Source: Mesorhizobium sp. B2-7-1
GTDB lineage: Bacteria; Pseudomonadota; Alphaproteobacteria; Rhizobiales; Rhizobiaceae
DNA: 43,582 bases
Direction: 5' to 3'
Assembly (NCBI RefSeq): GCF_006440735.1
Contig: NZ_VFUA01000055.1
Span: 1-43,582 of the forward strand
The notes below the pieces were generated by a model. It saw only the letters and a program-made list of their open reading frames with translations, did no database searches and had not been told where the DNA came from. Each line of letters opens with the position of its first letter. Within the stretch, counting starts at the first letter, position 1. Positions 24,927-32,561 of this stretch are shown one piece after another. Both the position numbers and the translations under genes were made by a program.

Positions 24927-26017
24927 CACTTGTCCTCCAGCGGTACGAAATGCGTGCCGTCGAAGCGGAAGACGCGGAACGGGTTCTGGCTCAGATCTCC
25001 CTTGTCGTCGAAGCGGATGGTGCCGATCGCGGTGGTGAAATCATGGCCGGTCAGCGCCTGGCCAAGCGGCTGACCGGAGCTTTCGGCGCCGGCCAGCGCG
25101 GCTTTGGCGATTTCGACGGCGGCATAGGCCGGAAGCGTATAGCCGTCCGGCGCGATGTTCTTCGCGGCGAAAGCCTGCATCACCTTGGGATCGGCGACCT
25201 CCGACCATTCCGGTGGGGCGATCATCAGCGTGCCGCCGGCGTAGGGCACATCGCCCGGCGGTGTGCGCAAGTTTTCGCCGCCGGCAAAGGTGATGCCGGC
25301 GTCGAGCTGGGCGGCGTCGCGGCCCATGATGGCGATGTCGTCGCCGTCGCCGCCGGCGAACACTTTTGTCGCACCGGCCTTCTTCAGCCGGCCGATCAAC
25401 CCGATCTGGTTGTCGAGCTGCGGCCGGAACGTGTCGACGAAGACGGGTTTCAGCGCCGCCTGCTCGGCCGCGGCGCGCAAGGTCTCGGCCATCTCGCGGC
25501 CATAGATGGTGCCGTCGTCGACGATGGCGAACAGGTCGTCGCGCCAGAGCTGCGTGAGCTTGGCGGCGACCGCATTGCGCTCATCGTCGCCGCGCGGGCC
25601 GAGCCGGTAGACCGGCCAGCCGGTCTTGGCGCGCCGGTCGGTCAGGCTTTCGGTGCGCACGCCGACCGTGATCACCGGAATGTTGGCGTCCTTCAGGATC
25701 GGCAGCGCGGCCTCGATCGCCTCGGTGCAGAGAAAGCCCACCACGACATTGACCTTGGCGTCGACGAATTCCTTTGCCGCGGCTGCGCCGCCATCGGCGG
25801 TGCAGGCATCGTCAACGGCTTTCACCGTGACGCCGTTTGCCTCCGCTGCCAGACTTGCGCCGGTCTCAATCTGGTTGCCGAGAACAGCCGACGGACCGGA
25901 AAGCGGCGCGGCAACGCCGACCAGCACCTCGGCGTCGGCGCCCGCGGCCAGCGACAGCCAGAGCAGCACGGCTGATGTCGTCGTGAGAAGACGCATTCGG
26001 GCTAAGAGATCCTCCAT
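24926..26017 (-). CDS. Branched-chain amino acid-type ABC transporter substrate-binding protein
   Basis: The 363-residue protein is a type I periplasmic binding protein of the LivJ/HAAT class: VLVGVAAPLSGPSAVLG after a signal peptide, then VVVGFLCTEAIEAALPIL and VITVGVRTESLTD. It would capture an amino acid, amide or similar solute in the periplasm. The membrane and ATPase subunits are not nearby, so they must be encoded elsewhere. The start is either 26017 (no clear ribosome site, but GGAGG inside the first codons) or 25996, which begins at MRLLTTTSAVLLWLSLAAG, a cleaner signal peptide. It is coupled to the P1 peptidase gene by a TGATG overlap. Confidence 0.9.
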   Translation of the reverse strand: MEDLLARMRLLTTTSAVLLWLSLAAGADAEVLVGVAAPLSGPSAVLGNQIETGASLAAEANGVTVKAVDDACTADGGAAAAKEFVDAKVNVVVGFLCTEAIEAALPILKDANIPVITVGVRTESLTDRRAKTGWPVYRLGPRGDDERNAVAAKLTQLWRDDLFAIVDDGTIYGREMAETLRAAAEQAALKPVFVDTFRPQLDNQIGLIGRLKKAGATKVFAGGDGDDIAIMGRDAAQLDAGITFAGGENLRTPPGDVPYAGGTLMIAPPEWSEVADPKVMQAFAAKNIAPDGYTLPAYAAVEIAKAALAGAESSGQPLGQALTGHDFTTAIGTIRFDDKGDLSQNPFRVFRFDGTHFVPLEDK

Positions 26018-26129
26018 GCCGGGAATACAGTCCCGACACTATTCCAAGAAATGCCTAAAGGCTGGCTAAGCGCCGCGCAACACGCGAATTTGCGGATTGC
26101 AGTCAAGCACTTCGCCCGTGCTATGCAAC

Positions 26130-26158
26130 TTGTGGCGTGCAATATGCCGCCATATATA
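26130..26158 (+). promoter_or_regulatory. Candidate sigma-70 promoter for the flavin reductase/cox-like run
   Basis: TTGTGG (26130-26135), 17-base spacer, TATATA (26153-26158). A start near 26165 fits the GTG start codon at 26189 and excludes the ATG at 26144. Confidence 0.55.
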
Positions 26159-26188
26159 ACGAACTGGTTCCGACAGGTGGATTATCGG

Positions 26189-26683
26189 GTGCTGAAGATC
26201 AATGATATCGGGCCGCAGCACTATCGCGATGCGATGGCGCATTTTGCCGGCCATGTGCATGTGGTGACGACGGATGGGCCCGGCGGCAAACGCGGCGCGA
26301 CGGTGATTGCCGCCTGTTCGGTCTCGGACACGCCGCCGACGGTGCTGGTCTGCCTCAATCGTGAGAACGCCAAGAACGAGGCCTTCATCAAGAACGGCAA
26401 GTTCGCCTTGAACACGCTGGCTTCGGACCAGGAAGCCGTCTCCGTCGGTTTTTCCGGCGTCACCGGCCTGCCGGCGGAGGAGCGCTTCGCGCTGGCCGAA
26501 TGGGACGTGATCTCGACCGGCGCGCCGACGCTGAAGGGCGCGCTCGCCGTGTTCGACTGCGAGATCATCGACGCCAAGGACCTCGCCACCCACCGTGTGC
26601 TTTTTGGCAAGGTGACAGGCCTGCGCATCGGCGATAATTTGCGGCCGCTGATCTACCACAACCGCGGCTATCATTTTCTTTGA
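26189..26683 (+). CDS. Flavin reductase family protein
   Basis: The 164-residue protein has the flavin reductase pattern: HVHVVTTDGPGGKRGATVIA, ACSVSDTPPTVLVCLN, NGKFALNTLA and a C-terminal YHNRGYHFL. These bind FMN and use NAD(P)H to give reduced flavin to a partner monooxygenase, or act as flavin-dependent oxidoreductases. I chose the GTG at 26189 (AGGTGG eight bases before it) because a promoter lies at 26130-26158 and the length then matches the family. The frame is open from 26051. Its stop lies in a tandem 18-base duplication. No partner oxygenase is in the window. Confidence 0.88.
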   Translation: MLKINDIGPQHYRDAMAHFAGHVHVVTTDGPGGKRGATVIAACSVSDTPPTVLVCLNRENAKNEAFIKNGKFALNTLASDQEAVSVGFSGVTGLPAEERFALAEWDVISTGAPTLKGALAVFDCEIIDAKDLATHRVLFGKVTGLRIGDNLRPLIYHNRGYHFL

Positions 26684-26707
26684 AACGGGCATTTTCTTTG
26701 AAAAGGG
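26672..26707 (+). repeat. 18-base tandem duplication over a stop codon
   Basis: CATTTTCTTTGAAACGGG (26672-26689) is followed at once by CATTTTCTTTGAAAAGGG (26690-26707), one mismatch. The first copy contains the flavin reductase stop TGA (26681-26683), so the second copy is a new, non-coding tail. Confidence 0.9.
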
Positions 26708-26730
26708 CGGGCGGGATCCTCGGAGACAAG

Positions 26731-27651
26731 ATGATCGCGCCGCGTCCCGCGCCGAACTCGATCGACGAAACGCTCGATCTTCTCACCGGCGCGGACTATG
26801 TCGCGGACCGTTCGCTGGCGACCGTGCTGTTCCTTTCGCTGCGCATGAAGCGGCCCTTGTTCCTCGAGGGCGAAGCCGGTGTCGGCAAGACCGAGATCGC
26901 CAAGGTGCTGGCCGACGCGCTCGGCCGCCGGCTGATCCGCCTGCAATGCTATGAGGGGCTCGACGTCTCCTCGGCGGTCTACGAGTGGAATTACGCCGCG
27001 CAGATGATCGAGATTCGCATGGAGGAGGCGGCCGGCAAGGTCGTGCGCTCCGACATGGAGCGCAACGTGTTCTCCGAAAAATACCTGATCCGCCGTCCGG
27101 TGCTCGATGCGCTGACCGGCAAGGCAGGTGCGGCGCCGGTGTTCCTGATCGACGAGCTCGACCGCGCCGATGAGGCTTTCGAGGCCTTCCTGCTCGAGAT
27201 TCTCTCCGACTTCCAGGTTACGGTTCCCGAGCTTGGCACGATCAAGGCGGAAGAGCCGCCGATCGTCATCATCACCACCAACCGCACGCGCGAGATTCAC
27301 GACGCGCTGAAGCGTCGCTGCCTCTATCACTGGGTCGACTACCCGAATGCCGAGCGCGAACTGGAGATCGTGCGCCGCAAGGTGCCGCAGGCGAACCGCC
27401 GGCTGTCGGCGGAGGTCGTGTCCTTCATCCAGAAGCTGCGCCAGGTCGAGCTGTTCAAGGCGCCCGGCGTCGCCGAAACCATCGATTGGGCCGGCGCGCT
27501 GACAGAACTCGACAAGGTGGCGCTCGATCCGGAGACCGTGTCGGACACGATCGGCGTGCTTTTGAAATACCAGGACGATATCGCCCGTATCGGCGAAGGC
27601 GAGGGCCGGCGCATCCTCAATGAGGTGAAGGCCGAGCTTTCGGCGGAGTAG
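26731..27651 (+). CDS. MoxR-type AAA+ ATPase, CoxD-like
   Basis: The 306-residue protein has Walker A GEAGVGKT (47-54), Walker B FLIDELDR (138-145), a sensor region ITTNRTREIHDALKRRC and a C-terminal helical lid. This is the CoxD branch of MoxR ATPases, which work with a VWA protein to mature the active site of CO dehydrogenase and related molybdenum hydroxylases. The VWA partner is the next gene, five bases away. The ATG at 26731 has CGGAGA before it; an upstream in-frame ATG at 26680 falls in the tandem duplication and overlaps the flavin reductase stop. Confidence 0.93.
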   Translation: MIAPRPAPNSIDETLDLLTGADYVADRSLATVLFLSLRMKRPLFLEGEAGVGKTEIAKVLADALGRRLIRLQCYEGLDVSSAVYEWNYAAQMIEIRMEEAAGKVVRSDMERNVFSEKYLIRRPVLDALTGKAGAAPVFLIDELDRADEAFEAFLLEILSDFQVTVPELGTIKAEEPPIVIITTNRTREIHDALKRRCLYHWVDYPNAERELEIVRRKVPQANRRLSAEVVSFIQKLRQVELFKAPGVAETIDWAGALTELDKVALDPETVSDTIGVLLKYQDDIARIGEGEGRRILNEVKAELSAE

Positions 27652-27656
27652 GCGCG

Positions 27657-28907
27657 GTGCCATCGCCGCGTCCGGAACCCAAAGAAGCGCTCGCCGATGG
27701 GCGCATCGCCGACAACATCGTCTATTTCGCGCGGGCGCTGCGCAAGGCCGGCATGCGCGTCGGCCCGGCCTCGGTGAAGGACGCCATCGAGGCGGTGCTT
27801 GCCGCCGGTATCGGCTCGCGCGACGATTTCTACTGGATGCTGCATGCGGTGCTGGTGTCGCGGCACGAGGACCAGCCGGTCTTCGACGAGGCCTTCCGCC
27901 TGTTCTGGAAATCGCGCGAGCTGATCGAGAAGCTGCTGGCGATGTTTTCGCCAGTCGCGCCGGACAACGCTGAGAAGCAGAAGCCGCGCGCGGCCGAGAA
28001 CCGCGTCAGCCAGGCGATGTTCGAAGGCCACCAGAAAAACCAGCCGGTGCGCGAAGTGCCGGAGATCGAGGTCGACGCGCGCCTCACCTTTTCCGGGAAC
28101 GAGGTGCTGCGGGGCAAGGATTTCGCCCAGATGGATGCGGCGGAGATGGCCGAAGCCAAAAAGGCGATTGCGGCCTTGCGCCTGCCGTTCGATCTCATCC
28201 GCACGCGGAGCTTCAAGGCGGACGCGCAGGGGCGCCGAATCGATCCGCGCGCCATGATGCGCTCGGCCGCGCGCACCGGCGGCGAGCTTATCCTGCCGAA
28301 GTTCCGTTCGCCGCGCGAAGTACATCCGCCGCTGGTGGTGCTGGCCGATATTTCCGGCTCGATGAGCCAATACACGCGCATCTTCCTGCATTTCCTGCAT
28401 GCGTTGACGGAAAAGCGCCGGCGCGTGCATGCCTTCGTCTTCGGCACGCGGCTGACCAACCTGACCCGCCAGATGCGCCATCGCGATCCAGACGAGGCGC
28501 TGGCCGAATGCTCGGCGGCGGTGAAGGACTGGTCGGGCGGCACCCGTATCGGTGACACGCTCGCCGAGTTCAACCGGTTGTGGTCGCGGCGGGTGCTGGG
28601 GCAGGGCGCGGTGGTGCTGCTCATCACCGACGGGCTGGAACGCGACGACGTCACCGGCCTATCGGAGGAGATCGAGCGGCTGCACAAATCCTGCCGGCGG
28701 CTGATCTGGCTCAATCCGCTCTTGCGTTTCGACGGCTTCGAGGCGCGTGCCCGTGGCGTCAAGGCGATGCTGCCCTATGTCGACGAGTTCCGGGCGGTGC
28801 ATAATCTCGATGCGCTGGCCGATCTTTGCGCCTCGCTCGACCAGCGGCCGGCGGCTTCCGTCGATCCGCGCCGCTGGCTGCGAACTGGCGACAGGCGGGC
28901 GGCGTAG
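27657..28907 (+). CDS. CoxE-like VWA domain protein
   Basis: The 416-residue protein has a C-terminal von Willebrand A domain with an intact MIDAS: DISGSMS at 231-237, SGGTRIG further on, and TDGLERDD. The N-terminal half is the CoxE-type helical region (LADGRIADNIVYFARALRKAG). CoxE works with the MoxR ATPase CoxD in the maturation of molybdenum hydroxylases. The start is GTG at 27657, five bases after the ATPase gene stop, so the two are coupled. The ATPase-VWA pairing is known for the MoxR family; the target enzyme here is unknown. Confidence 0.93.
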   Translation: MPSPRPEPKEALADGRIADNIVYFARALRKAGMRVGPASVKDAIEAVLAAGIGSRDDFYWMLHAVLVSRHEDQPVFDEAFRLFWKSRELIEKLLAMFSPVAPDNAEKQKPRAAENRVSQAMFEGHQKNQPVREVPEIEVDARLTFSGNEVLRGKDFAQMDAAEMAEAKKAIAALRLPFDLIRTRSFKADAQGRRIDPRAMMRSAARTGGELILPKFRSPREVHPPLVVLADISGSMSQYTRIFLHFLHALTEKRRRVHAFVFGTRLTNLTRQMRHRDPDEALAECSAAVKDWSGGTRIGDTLAEFNRLWSRRVLGQGAVVLLITDGLERDDVTGLSEEIERLHKSCRRLIWLNPLLRFDGFEARARGVKAMLPYVDEFRAVHNLDALADLCASLDQRPAASVDPRRWLRTGDRRAA

Positions 28908-28963
28908 CCATATGTTCCTTGGGAATCTTTTCTCGGGAAAAACAGACTTTGTGAGAAGCGACG

Positions 28964-29302
28964 ATGGATGAGAGCATTTATCTTGATGAGGCCCGCGATC
29001 CCCTGATCATCGCGGAAGGCTGGATGAAGGACGGCAAGGATGTCGCCATCGCGACCGTGGTCGAGACCTGGGGTTCGGCGCCGCGTCCGGTCGGCAGCCA
29101 TCTGGTCATCGACGGCGAGGGGAATTTCCATGGCTCGGTCTCCGGCGGCTGTGTCGAGGGCGCCGTGGTGACCGAGGCGATCGACGTCATCGACAACGGC
29201 AAGGCGAAGATGCTGGAGTTCGGCGTCGCCGACGAGACCGCCTGGCAGGTGGGGCTGTCCTGCGGCGGCCGCATCAAGGTCTATGTCGAGCGGCTGGGCT
29301 GA
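28964..29302 (+). CDS. XdhC family protein, N-terminal (cysteine) domain only
   Basis: The 112-residue protein corresponds to the first domain of XdhC/CoxI: VETWGSAPRPVGSHLVI, SVSGGCVEGAV (Cys63) and VGLSCGGRIKVYVE (Cys100). XdhC binds the molybdenum cofactor and helps sulfurate and insert it into xanthine dehydrogenase-type enzymes. The second, Rossmann domain of the family is encoded by the next gene, five bases on. The split appears natural because both parts have good starts. The ATG at 28964 follows a GAAGCGACG region; the gene lies 56 bases after CoxE. Confidence 0.92.
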   Translation: MDESIYLDEARDPLIIAEGWMKDGKDVAIATVVETWGSAPRPVGSHLVIDGEGNFHGSVSGGCVEGAVVTEAIDVIDNGKAKMLEFGVADETAWQVGLSCGGRIKVYVERLG

Positions 29303-29307
29303 CCGCC

Positions 29308-30012
29308 GTGGATCCGTATGTCCTGAAGACACTCAACGAAGAACGCCGCGCCCGCCGCGCCGCGGTGCTGGTCACCGATCTCGGCGACGGTCGCGACCGC
29401 ATCGTGCGTGAGGGCGACCATGTCGCCGGCGATCTCGGAGCGGCCATCGCCAATGCGTTCCGCACCGGCAATTCGAGGTCGGTGGATGCTGAAGGGCGGA
29501 GCTTCTTTCTCAACGCGCATCTGCCGCGCCCGCGCCTGGTGGTGATCGGCGCGGTGCATATCAGCCAGGCGCTGGCGCCGATGGCCAGGATCGCCGGCTA
29601 TCCCGTCGAGATCATCGATCCGCGCACCGCCTTCGCCACCCCGGAGCGCTTTCCCGACGTCGCGCTGCATGCCGAATGGCCGGAGGATGTGCTGAAGCGC
29701 GCGCCGCTCGACAGCTATACCGCGCTTGCGGCCGTCACCCACGATCCGAAGATCGACGATTTCGCGCTGAAGGCTGCGCTTGATGCCCGATGCTTCTATG
29801 TCGGGGCGCTCGGCAGCCGCAAGACCCACGCCAAGCGCGTCGAACGCCTGCTGGCGCTGGGCGCCGGCGCCGACCAGATTGCCCGTATCCACGCGCCGAT
29901 CGGCCTCGACATCGGTGCGGCAAGTCCGGCCGAGATCGCTGTTGCCGTGCTTGCGCAGGCGATCCACGCCTTCCGCTCGCGCGGTCTCGAAGCAAAAGGC
30001 GCCGTGGCGTGA
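29308..30012 (+). CDS. XdhC family protein, C-terminal Rossmann domain
   Basis: The 234-residue protein has a short N-terminal lead and then the XdhC C-terminal domain: PRLVVIGAVHISQALAPMA (about 75-93), IIDPRTAFATPERFPD, VTHDPKIDDFALKAAL and YVGALGSRKTHAKRV, ending in GLDIGAASPAEIAVAVLAQ. The usual GAGH nucleotide-binding loop reads GAVH here. The start is GTG at 29308. The stop overlaps the GTG start of the next gene (GTGA, 30009-30012). With the preceding gene it makes one split XdhC, an accessory factor for a molybdenum hydroxylase. Confidence 0.92.
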   Translation: MDPYVLKTLNEERRARRAAVLVTDLGDGRDRIVREGDHVAGDLGAAIANAFRTGNSRSVDAEGRSFFLNAHLPRPRLVVIGAVHISQALAPMARIAGYPVEIIDPRTAFATPERFPDVALHAEWPEDVLKRAPLDSYTALAAVTHDPKIDDFALKAALDARCFYVGALGSRKTHAKRVERLLALGAGADQIARIHAPIGLDIGAASPAEIAVAVLAQAIHAFRSRGLEAKGAVA

Positions 30013-31625
30013 AATTCGGACCGGTTCCGATCGACGAGGCGGAAGGCGCGGTGCTGGCGCATGCGACCACCGCCGGTGAAAAACGGCTCCGCAAGGCGCA
30101 CCGGCTGAGCGGCGAGGATGTCGCGGCACTCAAGGCGGCGGGCGTCCGTGAAGTTGTCGCGGCGGTGCTTGCCGAGGGCGATCTCGGCGAGGATGCCGCC
30201 GCCGCGAAGATCGCCGCCGCCATGAGCCACCGCAACATCGAGGTCAAGCCGGCCGCGACCGGGCGGGTGAATTTGCATGCGGAATCCTCGGGCGTCTTTA
30301 CCGTCGACGCCGGTATGATCGACGCCATAAACGCCGTCGATCCGGCCATCACCATCGCGACGCTGGCGCAGCACGCCCCGGTCGAGAAAGGCCAGATGGT
30401 GGCGACGGTGAAGATCATCCCCTTTGCCGTTGCCGCAAACCTGGTGGACAGCGTGGTGAGGGTCTGCGCCGGCCGCGAGATCTTTGCCGTCAACGCCTAT
30501 CGCCCCATCACTGTCGGCGTCATCCAGACGGTGCTTCCGGGCGTCAAGCCGAGCGTGCTCGACAAGACGCTGCGGGTCACCGAGGCGCGGCTGGCGCGTT
30601 CCGGCGGCCGGCTGACGGCCGAACGGCGCACGCCGCACGAGATTGCGCCCGTCGCGGCGGCCGCGACCCAGCTGGCGCGCGACAACGACATGGTGGTGAT
30701 TTTTGGGGCATCGGCGATGAGCGACTTTGCCGACGTCGTGCCGGCCGCGATCGAGCGCGCGGGCGGTACCGTCGTTCGCGCGGGCATGCCGGTCGATCCC
30801 GGCAATCTGCTGGTGCTCGGAACGCTCGACGGCAAGCGCGTCGTCGGCGCCCCGGGATGCGCGCGCAGCCCGAAGGAGAATGGCTTCGACTGGGTGCTCG
30901 ATCGCCTGATTGCCGGGCTCGAGGTGACGGCGGGCGATATTGCCGGCATGGGTGTCGGCGGGCTTCTGATGGAAATCCCGACCAGGCCGCAGCCGCGCGA
31001 GCCGGCGTCGCAGCCGGCAAGGTCGGCGCTGAAGGTCGATATCGTGCTTCTGGCCGCCGGCCGTTCGAGCCGCATGGGCGGGCCGAACAAGCTTCTGGCG
31101 CTGTTCGACGGCGAGCCGCTTGTGCGCCGCACCGCCGGGCGGGCGTTGGGCTCGAAGGCAGCCAGCACCATCGTCGTCACCGGCCATCAGCGCGAGCGCG
31201 TGCGTTCCGCGCTTGGCGGCCTTGAGGTGGAACTCGCCGACAATCCCGACTTCGCCGATGGCCTGGCTTCGTCCTTGAAGGCGGGCATTGCGAAGGTCGC
31301 GCCCGACGCGGCCGGCGCCATGATCGTGCTCGGCGACATGCCCGGCGTTTCGTCGAAGGACCTCGACAGCCTGATCGATGCGTTCCGCCGCGCCGGCGGC
31401 CAAGCCGTGGTGCGCGCCTCGCACCAGGGCAAGCGCGGCAATCCGGTGCTGTTGCCGCGACCGCTTTTCGCGGCGGTTGCGCAACTCGAAGGCGATACAG
31501 GCGCGCGGCATCTGGTCGAAGCCGAGGGTCTCGACGTCATCGATGTCGAGATCGGGCAGGGCGCCTCGATCGATGTCGACACGCGCGAGGCGCTGGAAGG
31601 GGCGGGCGGCGTTCTGCAGGATTGA
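30009..31625 (+). CDS. Molybdopterin-binding MoeA-like domain fused to MocA-like nucleotidyltransferase
   Basis: The 538-residue protein joins two domains. Residues about 1-335 are a MoeA-like molybdopterin-binding region (MVVIFGASAMSDFADVVPAA, GMPVDPGNLLVLGTLDG, GAPGCARSPKENGFDWVLDR). Residues about 343-538 are an NTP transferase with LAAGRSSRMGGPNKLL (348-363) and LGDMPGVSS. The AAG form of the motif matches MocA (CTP, cytosine dinucleotide cofactor) better than MobA (GTP). That cofactor serves xanthine oxidase-type enzymes, in line with the XdhC neighbours. The GTG at 30009 overlaps the XdhC stop. The true frame is also open far upstream, which is not used. Confidence 0.92.
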   Translation: MKFGPVPIDEAEGAVLAHATTAGEKRLRKAHRLSGEDVAALKAAGVREVVAAVLAEGDLGEDAAAAKIAAAMSHRNIEVKPAATGRVNLHAESSGVFTVDAGMIDAINAVDPAITIATLAQHAPVEKGQMVATVKIIPFAVAANLVDSVVRVCAGREIFAVNAYRPITVGVIQTVLPGVKPSVLDKTLRVTEARLARSGGRLTAERRTPHEIAPVAAAATQLARDNDMVVIFGASAMSDFADVVPAAIERAGGTVVRAGMPVDPGNLLVLGTLDGKRVVGAPGCARSPKENGFDWVLDRLIAGLEVTAGDIAGMGVGGLLMEIPTRPQPREPASQPARSALKVDIVLLAAGRSSRMGGPNKLLALFDGEPLVRRTAGRALGSKAASTIVVTGHQRERVRSALGGLEVELADNPDFADGLASSLKAGIAKVAPDAAGAMIVLGDMPGVSSKDLDSLIDAFRRAGGQAVVRASHQGKRGNPVLLPRPLFAAVAQLEGDTGARHLVEAEGLDVIDVEIGQGASIDVDTREALEGAGGVLQD

Positions 31626-31646
31626 CAAAGCAGAGCCGAATTTCGC

Positions 31647-32546
31647 ATGGCTCTCGGTATGTCTTTCCGTTTCCAACGTCTCTTTGCCTTGATCGCCGTG
31701 ACGGCGCTTTCTCTTTCGGTCGCCGAGGGGCAGACGCTTTCGCTGAAGTCGTTCAAGGACGACCTCTTCGCTTACCCGGCGACACTGTCGACCGGCGACA
31801 ATGGCGCCTACACCGTGCTGGACTATCGCGAGATGCGCGACATCAACCAGCGCGACGAGGTGCCGGAAAAGCGCGTGCGTGCGCAATATACCGATCCCGG
31901 CGTGCGCAAGGTGCAGCAGGACCTGATGCTGAAGACGGACGCCGGCGATGTCAGGCATGTCGCGGTCGGCAGGATTGAAGGCGCTTCCATCATCGTGCTC
32001 TACCTGCACGGGCAGGGCGGCAGCCGAAAGCAAGGTGTCGACGACTTCACCTTCGGCGGCAATTTCAACCGCATCAAGAACCTGATGACCGCCAATAACG
32101 GGCTCTATCTTTCGCCGGATTTCCCCGATTTCGGCGACAAGGGCGCGGCGCAGGTCGCGGCGCTCATCGGTCACTATGCCGAGACATCGCCGAACGCGAA
32201 GATCTTCGTCGCCTGCGGCTCGATGGGCGGCATGATTTGCTGGAAGCTCGCAGCGCGCAAGGATACGGGCGGCCGCATCAATGGGCTGCTGCTGCTCGGT
32301 TCGCTGTGGGACGACAGCTTTCTGACCAGCCCCGCCTTCAAACGCCGCGTGCCGGTGTTCTTCGGCCAGGGAAGCCATGACGTGGTCTTCCCGGTGGAAA
32401 AGCAGGAAGCCTTCTTCCGCTCGATCCTCGCCAGGAAGTCTTATCCGACACGCTTCGTGCGCTTCGAGACCGGCACGCATGGCACGCCGATCCGCATGGT
32501 CGATTGGCGCGGCACACTGAACTGGATGCTGACGAAGGCGCCCTGA
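31647..32546 (+). CDS. Secreted alpha/beta hydrolase
   Basis: The 299-residue protein has a signal peptide (about residues 1-27; MSFRFQRLFALIAVTALSLS if the second ATG, 31659, is the start). The fold shows HGQGGSRKQG, a nucleophile elbow CGSMGGMICW, FGQGSHDVVFP with the likely acid, and TGTHGTPIRM with the likely His. It is probably a periplasmic esterase or related hydrolase of the phospholipase/carboxylesterase type. It lies 21 bases after the MocA-type fusion on the same strand but looks functionally separate. It is convergent with the next gene, 15 bases between stops. Confidence 0.82.
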   Translation: MALGMSFRFQRLFALIAVTALSLSVAEGQTLSLKSFKDDLFAYPATLSTGDNGAYTVLDYREMRDINQRDEVPEKRVRAQYTDPGVRKVQQDLMLKTDAGDVRHVAVGRIEGASIIVLYLHGQGGSRKQGVDDFTFGGNFNRIKNLMTANNGLYLSPDFPDFGDKGAAQVAALIGHYAETSPNAKIFVACGSMGGMICWKLAARKDTGGRINGLLLLGSLWDDSFLTSPAFKRRVPVFFGQGSHDVVFPVEKQEAFFRSILARKSYPTRFVRFETGTHGTPIRMVDWRGTLNWMLTKAP

Positions 32547-32561
32547 CTCCTGCGCCGAGGC

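Noticed and set aside
29796..32480. An 894-codon minus-strand frame opposite the XdhC and MoeA/MocA-like genes
   Set aside because: It spans several real genes and their junctions, has the same Arg/His-rich composition and no domain, so it is a shadow.
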